9,171 nucleotides of DNA, taken from NCBI GenBank assembly GCA_934154515.1, contig CAKPGD010000045.1, positions 1 to 9,171 of the forward strand. The letters are read 5' to 3'. The notes under the pieces were generated by a model that was given only the letters and a program-made list of their open reading frames with translations, searched no databases and was not told the origin of the DNA. A program made the translations under genes and the position numbers. This DNA comes from an uncultured Clostridia bacterium. GTDB taxonomy: Bacteria > Bacillota > Clostridia > TANB77 > CAG-508. This document shows positions 5,132 through 9,171 of this stretch, in pieces; within the stretch, counting starts at the first letter, position 1; every line of letters begins with the position of its first letter.

Positions 5132-5857
5132 ATGGAGGCTTTTGCAAAATCTGACATAGGTAAGGCAAGAGAAATGAACCAAGATTATTATTATATATCA
5201 CCTGCAGAAAGTAAAATAAATTTATATATTTTAGCAGATGGAATGGGAGGATATAAAGGTGGAGAAATAGCAAGCAGACTCGCAACTATATCTGCTAAAA
5301 ATTATATAGAAAATAATTTTGAAAATCTTACAAAAGATAAAGAAGAAATATTAAAACTAATAAGAAATGCAATGGAATATGCAAATATGGTAGTATATGA
5401 GAAGTCTAAAGAGGATCAGGAATTAGATGGAATGGGTACTACTTTAGAAGTATGTTTAATATATAATAATAGAGCATATATAGGACATGTAGGAGATAGT
5501 AGAATATATAGAATTCGTAAAGAATTTTTTAGAAAATTAACTACTGACCATAGCTATGTTCAAAAGCTTGTAAATGATGGAACAATAACAAAAGAAGAAG
5601 CACAAAATCATCCTAAGAAAAATATGCTAATGAAGGCTCTAGGATGTGCAGTATTTGTAGAACCAGATGTAATGGTAAAAGGATTTGTTAAAGATGATAT
5701 AATTCTTATGTGTTCAGATGGATTAACAAATATGATAAAAGAAGAAGAAATATATGAAATAATTAAAGAAGATTATAAAAAGGCACCACAAAAATTAGTT
5801 GATAAAGCAAATGAAAATGGTGGATATGATAATATAACAGCATTAATTATAAAATAA
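5132..5857 (+). CDS. prpC: PP2C-family Ser/Thr protein phosphatase (PrpC/Stp)
   Basis: Cytosolic metal-dependent phosphatase that removes phosphate from the kinase encoded next to it and from that kinase's substrates. It is 241 residues, slightly shorter than B. subtilis PrpC. The PP2C motifs occur in order: SDIGKAREMNQD (7-18, metal ligand D18), ADGMGGYKGGE (35-45, D36 and G37), DGMGTTL (99-105), GHVGDSRIYR (118-127), TTDHSYVQKLV (137-147), CSDGLTNM (194-201, D196) and GGYDNITALI (230-239, D233). All metal ligands are intact. The ribosome binding site AAGGAGG (5119-5125) lies 6 nt before the ATG. The gene follows rlmN by 36 bp and precedes the kinase by 26 bp, so it is probably cotranscribed with both. 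Confidence 0.95.
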   Translation: MEAFAKSDIGKAREMNQDYYYISPAESKINLYILADGMGGYKGGEIASRLATISAKNYIENNFENLTKDKEEILKLIRNAMEYANMVVYEKSKEDQELDGMGTTLEVCLIYNNRAYIGHVGDSRIYRIRKEFFRKLTTDHSYVQKLVNDGTITKEEAQNHPKKNMLMKALGCAVFVEPDVMVKGFVKDDIILMCSDGLTNMIKEEEIYEIIKEDYKKAPQKLVDKANENGGYDNITALIIK

Positions 5858-5883
5858 ACAATTATTCTAAAGGAGAGAATATT

Positions 5884-7845
5884 ATGGATTTAGTAGGTAA
5901 AATTATAGGAAACCGATATGAAATTCTAAAAAAAATAGGAAATGGTGGAATGGCAACAGTGTATAAAGCAAAATGTCACGTGCTAAACAGATTTGTTGCT
6001 GTAAAAGTTTTAAAAGATGAATATACAACAGATACAGAATTTATAAGAAGATTTAATGCAGAGGCACAAGCAGCAGCTGGGCTTACACATGCAAATATAG
6101 TATCTGTATATGATGTAGGACACGAAGATAATATATATTATATAGTAATGGAATTAATTCAAGGAAAAACATTAAAGCAAATAATAAATGAAGATGGAGC
6201 ACTTCCTTGGAAATGGTCTGTAAATATAGCAATACAAATAGCTTCAGCATTAGAAGCAGCTCATAAAAATAATATTGTGCATAGAGATATAAAACCACAT
6301 AATATTATAATTACAGAAGATGGAGTAGCAAAAGTTACAGACTTTGGTATAGCAAAGGCAGTATCAAATTCTACAATAACAGCATTTGGAACAACAATAG
6401 GTTCAGTACATTATTTTTCACCTGAGCATGCAAAAGGAGGATTTACAGATGCTAAGTCTGACTTATATTCTTTAGGTGTAGTTATGTATGAAATGCTTAC
6501 AGGTAGAGTTCCTTTTGATGCAGATACTCCAGTTTCAGTTGCTTTAAAACATATGCAAGAAAAGCCAATAGAGCCAATAAAATTAAATCCTGCAATACCA
6601 TTTGCAGTAAATCAAATCATAATGAAAGCTATGCAAAAAGAACCAAGTTTAAGATATCAAACAGCTTCTGAAATGATAAAAGATTTAACAATGGCATTAA
6701 AAAATCCAGAAGGAAATTTTGTAGAAGAAGAAAATATAAATTTAGAACGTACACAAGTTATAGATATACCAGAAGAGGCTACAACAAGAAAAAAAGAAGA
6801 AAAAAAAGGATTATCAGCATATTTTAAGAAACATCCAAAAATGAAAATACTAAGCTTAATACTTGCATGTATAATACTTTTTGTAGTAGTGGTATTTGGA
6901 ACAAAAGCTATAATGGATGTAGGAACTGTTAAAGATGTAGAAATGCCTGAACTTGTAGGAAAAACAGAGCAAGAAATAAAAGATTTATTTAAAGATACAA
7001 AATTCACTTATGAAATAACAGGAGAAGAATATAGCAGTGAAGTAGAAGAAGGAAAAGTAATATCACAAAATCCAGGATATAGAAAAAATTATACAGTAAA
7101 AGAAAATTCTAAATTTGAAATAGTAATAAGTAAAGGTACAAAAACAGTAATTATGCCTAAAGTAGAAGGAGAAACTTTAGAAAAAGCAAAAGAAATTTTA
7201 GATGCTTTAGATGCAAATTTAGTTATAGAAACTGAAGAACAAGAAAATACAAAGGTTGAACCTGGAATAGTTCTAAAACAAAGTGTTGAAAAAAATACAG
7301 AAATTACAGCAGGAACAACAATAAAACTTACAATAAGCAAAGCAAAAGAGCAAGTAGCTGTACCATATGTAATAGGTAAAGCTGAAGATGTAGCTAAAAA
7401 AGAATTAACAGACGCTAAATTTAAAGTTGAAGTTGTATATGAAGAAGATACTTCTAAAAACCCTGGAATAGTATTAAAACAAAGTATAGAAGTTGGAAAA
7501 ACAGTTGACGAAGGAAGTTCAATTACAATAACAGTAAATAAAATAGAAGAAGTAAAATCTGGAACTGTTACTGTAAATGTAAAATCAATAACAAATTACA
7601 AACCAGAAAAAGATAAAGATGGAAAAGAAAAAGAACCAAATAAAATAAGACTAAAAGTTACAGTAGTATCTCAAGGAACAACTGAAACAGCATATGATCA
7701 AAATGTAAGTGAAGCAAGTGAAGCAGTTGCAGTTAAAATTTCAGGAAAAGGAACAGTTACAATTAAAGTTTATTTAGATGGAGTTTTAGGAGGAAGAGAA
7801 TATCAACTTAACTTAAATGATAAAACTACATTAACTATCGAATAA
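5884..7845 (+). CDS. prkC: PASTA-domain Ser/Thr protein kinase (PrkC/Stk1)
   Basis: Membrane-spanning eukaryotic-type (Hanks) kinase that senses muropeptides or lipid II through external PASTA repeats and phosphorylates division, cell-wall and translation proteins. It is 653 residues, near B. subtilis PrkC (648). The cytosolic kinase domain (1-275) has the glycine loop GNGGMATV (19-26), K41, E60, catalytic loop HRDIKPHN (133-140, D135), DFG (153-155), a Thr-rich activation loop (T164-T171, likely autophosphorylation sites) and SPE (179-181). A charged juxtamembrane segment (276-320) leads to one membrane helix (321-341). Three PASTA repeats follow (about 351-418, 420-487 and 490-553). A C-terminal beta-rich domain (about 560-653) has a Lys/Glu-rich insertion near 573-587, comparable to the Ig-like end of PrkC. 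The start is supported by AAAGGAGAG 7-8 nt upstream. All catalytic residues are present. Confidence 0.96.
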   Translation: MDLVGKIIGNRYEILKKIGNGGMATVYKAKCHVLNRFVAVKVLKDEYTTDTEFIRRFNAEAQAAAGLTHANIVSVYDVGHEDNIYYIVMELIQGKTLKQIINEDGALPWKWSVNIAIQIASALEAAHKNNIVHRDIKPHNIIITEDGVAKVTDFGIAKAVSNSTITAFGTTIGSVHYFSPEHAKGGFTDAKSDLYSLGVVMYEMLTGRVPFDADTPVSVALKHMQEKPIEPIKLNPAIPFAVNQIIMKAMQKEPSLRYQTASEMIKDLTMALKNPEGNFVEEENINLERTQVIDIPEEATTRKKEEKKGLSAYFKKHPKMKILSLILACIILFVVVVFGTKAIMDVGTVKDVEMPELVGKTEQEIKDLFKDTKFTYEITGEEYSSEVEEGKVISQNPGYRKNYTVKENSKFEIVISKGTKTVIMPKVEGETLEKAKEILDALDANLVIETEEQENTKVEPGIVLKQSVEKNTEITAGTTIKLTISKAKEQVAVPYVIGKAEDVAKKELTDAKFKVEVVYEEDTSKNPGIVLKQSIEVGKTVDEGSSITITVNKIEEVKSGTVTVNVKSITNYKPEKDKDGKEKEPNKIRLKVTVVSQGTTETAYDQNVSEASEAVAVKISGKGTVTIKVYLDGVLGGREYQLNLNDKTTLTIE

Positions 7846-7872
7846 ATTGCTTTAAAAGGAGAAAAAATATAA

Positions 7873-8544
7873 GTGAATATTTTAGAGTTTATATTAAATA
7901 ATGAAGAATATTTAAAAGATATAATTACAAGAAGTACTTATCATTCTAATGCAATAGAAGGAAACACATTAACATATGCTGAAACTTATGCAATACTATA
8001 TAATGATAATAGTTTTAAAATACAAGGGAAAGAGCCAAGAGAAATATATGAAGCTATAAATCATAAAAAAGCATTAGAATTAGTGTTTAATAATATAAAA
8101 AACAAAGAAGAATTTAATGAACATTTTATAAAAAAAATAAATGAAACTATTAATAAAGATATAAAGGACACAGAAGGTTATAGAAAAGTACAAGTGTTTA
8201 TTAGAGGAAGTGAACATATACCTCCAAAGCCAGAACAAGTACCTAATTTAATGAATTATTTTATATATAATTATAATAATGATGAACAAGATGTATTCAA
8301 AAAAATAGCAAAATATCATATAGAATTCGAAAAAATACATCCATTTGAAGATGGTAATGGCAGAACAGGTAGAATACTATTAAATTATGAATTAATAAAA
8401 AATAATATTGCACCTGTAGTTATTAATAAAGAAGATAGAGTTAAATACTTTGAATATATAAGAAATAATGATGATGTAGGACTATCAAAATGGTTTGAAG
8501 AATTGTCAAAAAATGAAGAAGAAAGAATAAAAAGATTTGAATAA
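7873..8544 (+). CDS. Class II Fic protein, probable protein AMP-transferase (AMPylator)
   Basis: Fic-fold enzyme of 223 residues that would transfer AMP (or a related nucleotide) to a hydroxyl side chain of a target protein. The catalytic motif is complete: HPFEDGNGRTGR (156-167), with H156 as base, E159/D160 for the metal site, and R167. The N-terminal SNAIEGN (25-31) matches the (S/T)xxxE(G/N) inhibitory helix, with E29 expected to block ATP until relieved. An inhibitory motif ahead of the Fic core defines class II, and the same enzyme may also de-AMPylate. The target-docking flap region is around VQVFIRGSEHIPPKP (106-120). The start is GTG at 7873, with AAAGGAG at about 7855-7861, 11 nt upstream. 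It lies 27 bp behind prkC with no terminator between, so it is probably in the operon. Target unknown. It is not part of the usual rlmN-prpC-prkC-rsgA set. Confidence 0.9.
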   Translation: MNILEFILNNEEYLKDIITRSTYHSNAIEGNTLTYAETYAILYNDNSFKIQGKEPREIYEAINHKKALELVFNNIKNKEEFNEHFIKKINETINKDIKDTEGYRKVQVFIRGSEHIPPKPEQVPNLMNYFIYNYNNDEQDVFKKIAKYHIEFEKIHPFEDGNGRTGRILLNYELIKNNIAPVVINKEDRVKYFEYIRNNDDVGLSKWFEELSKNEEERIKRFE

Positions 8545-8590
8545 ATAAGCAATAAGAGTATTAAAAGCTGATAATAGTATGAATATAAAA

Positions 8591-8624
8591 TAAGTGACAA
8601 TCGAATAAAAAAGGTTGTCACTTA
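8591..8624 (+). promoter_or_regulatory. Stable hairpin between the Fic gene and rsgA, without a U-tract
   Basis: TAAGTGACAA (8591-8600) and TTGTCACTTA (8615-8624) form a perfect 10-bp stem with a 14-nt loop. The following bases on the + strand are A6, not T, so it is not a classical intrinsic terminator. It may be an RNA-processing or stability element or an operator that sets rsgA expression apart from the upstream genes. Confidence 0.5.
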
Positions 8625-8647
8625 AAAAATATAAGAAAAGAGGAAAT

Positions 8648-9171
8648 ATGCAAGGAATAATAATAGGAAACATATCAAATACATATATTATTAAAACAGA
8701 ACAAAAAGAATATGAAGCAGTAGCAAGAGGAAAATTTAAAAAAGAAGATGAGTTAACACCAGTAGTAGGGGATAAGGTTGAAATAGAAGAAACTCAAGAA
8801 AATAAAGCTGTAATAACGAAAATTGATGAAAGAGATACTTTTATAAAAAGACCTAAAATTTCAAACATATCACAAATAATATTTGTAGTTTCAACAAAAA
8901 ATCCAAAACCAGATTTATTAATGCTAGACAAACAACTTGCTTATGCAGAAAGTATGAAAATAAAGCCTATTATAGTTTTAAATAAAATAGATTTATCATA
9001 TATATATGAAGAAATAAAAAACATTTATGAAAAAGTAGGATATAAAGTAATAATAACTAATGCTACAAATAAAATAGGAATAGATGATTTAAGAAAAGAA
9101 CTAAAAGGAAAAATAAGTGCTTTTTCAGGAAATTCTGGAGTGGGAAAATCTACAATAGTAAATGCCTTATT
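8648..9171 (+). CDS. rsgA: RsgA, ribosome small-subunit-dependent GTPase (3' truncated by window end)
   Basis: Circularly permuted GTPase (YjeQ/YloQ/CpgA) that checks late 30S subunit assembly. The first 174 residues are present; family members are about 290-300. It starts MQGIIIGNISNTYIIKT, the N-terminal OB-fold RNA-binding domain (about 1-65), with VVGDKVEIEE typical of it. RPKISNISQIIFVVS (68-82) begins the GTPase domain. NKID (about 112-115) is the G4 motif and precedes the P-loop FSGNSGVGKST (G1), the permuted order that defines the family. The C-terminal zinc-binding part lies beyond the window. The ribosome binding site AGAGGA (8639-8644) is 3-4 nt before the ATG. It sits downstream of the Fic gene after a hairpin and keeps the conserved linkage of rsgA to prkC. 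Confidence 0.95.
   Translation, partial: MQGIIIGNISNTYIIKTEQKEYEAVARGKFKKEDELTPVVGDKVEIEETQENKAVITKIDERDTFIKRPKISNISQIIFVVSTKNPKPDLLMLDKQLAYAESMKIKPIIVLNKIDLSYIYEEIKNIYEKVGYKVIITNATNKIGIDDLRKELKGKISAFSGNSGVGKSTIVNAL

Noticed and set aside
8591..8624. Intrinsic terminator of the Fic gene
   Set aside because: No T-tract follows the stem on the + strand.

Overview
The window is very AT-rich, with strongly A-ended codons, AGGAGG-type ribosome binding sites, sigma-A-like promoters and U-tract terminators. This fits a low-GC Bacillota, probably a Clostridia-like lineage. The gene order rlmN - PP2C phosphatase - PASTA Ser/Thr kinase - rsgA is the classical Firmicutes arrangement and supports this. 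The finer placement (an uncultured gut-type clostridium) is inference.

Layout. Positions 1-76 hold an inverted scrap of clpC, joined head-to-head at about 69-79 to the C-terminal part of clpC on the + strand (69-962). A shared terminator (995-1022) separates clpC from two minus-strand genes. These are a 100-residue Cys-containing orphan (1035-1337), which has a good promoter and three 11-bp direct repeats upstream, and a CDF-family cation exporter with a manganese-type metal site (1507-2364). A 411-bp AT-rich divergent intergenic region follows. It leads to a secreted or surface pseudopilin-like protein (2776-3744).

The most interesting signal is in the last quarter of the pseudopilin gene. 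About 152 bp (3520-3671) switch abruptly from about 30% to about 59% GC, and coding-strand adenine drops from about 51% to about 12%. In this block 41 of 54 codons end in a pyrimidine, and it closes with a run of 15 consecutive G/C bases. The protein there has a DUF6273/C-type-lectin-like pattern (YYWLASR ... GLRPCFSLKS). Together this looks like the variable region of a diversity-generating retroelement (DGR) target. No reverse transcriptase or template repeat is in the window, so the machinery would have to act from elsewhere. A GC-richer, hairpin-rich stretch of about 180 nt (3745-3926) and a strong terminator follow the gene.

From a promoter at 3986-4014 runs the probable operon rlmN (4070-5095), PP2C phosphatase (5132-5857), PASTA kinase prkC (5884-7845), a class II Fic AMP-transferase (7873-8544), and rsgA (8648 to the window end, truncated). 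Phosphatase and kinase form the usual antagonistic pair for cell-envelope and growth signalling. RlmN and RsgA act on the ribosome. The Fic gene adds a second protein-modifying enzyme to this conserved set and is not part of the textbook arrangement.
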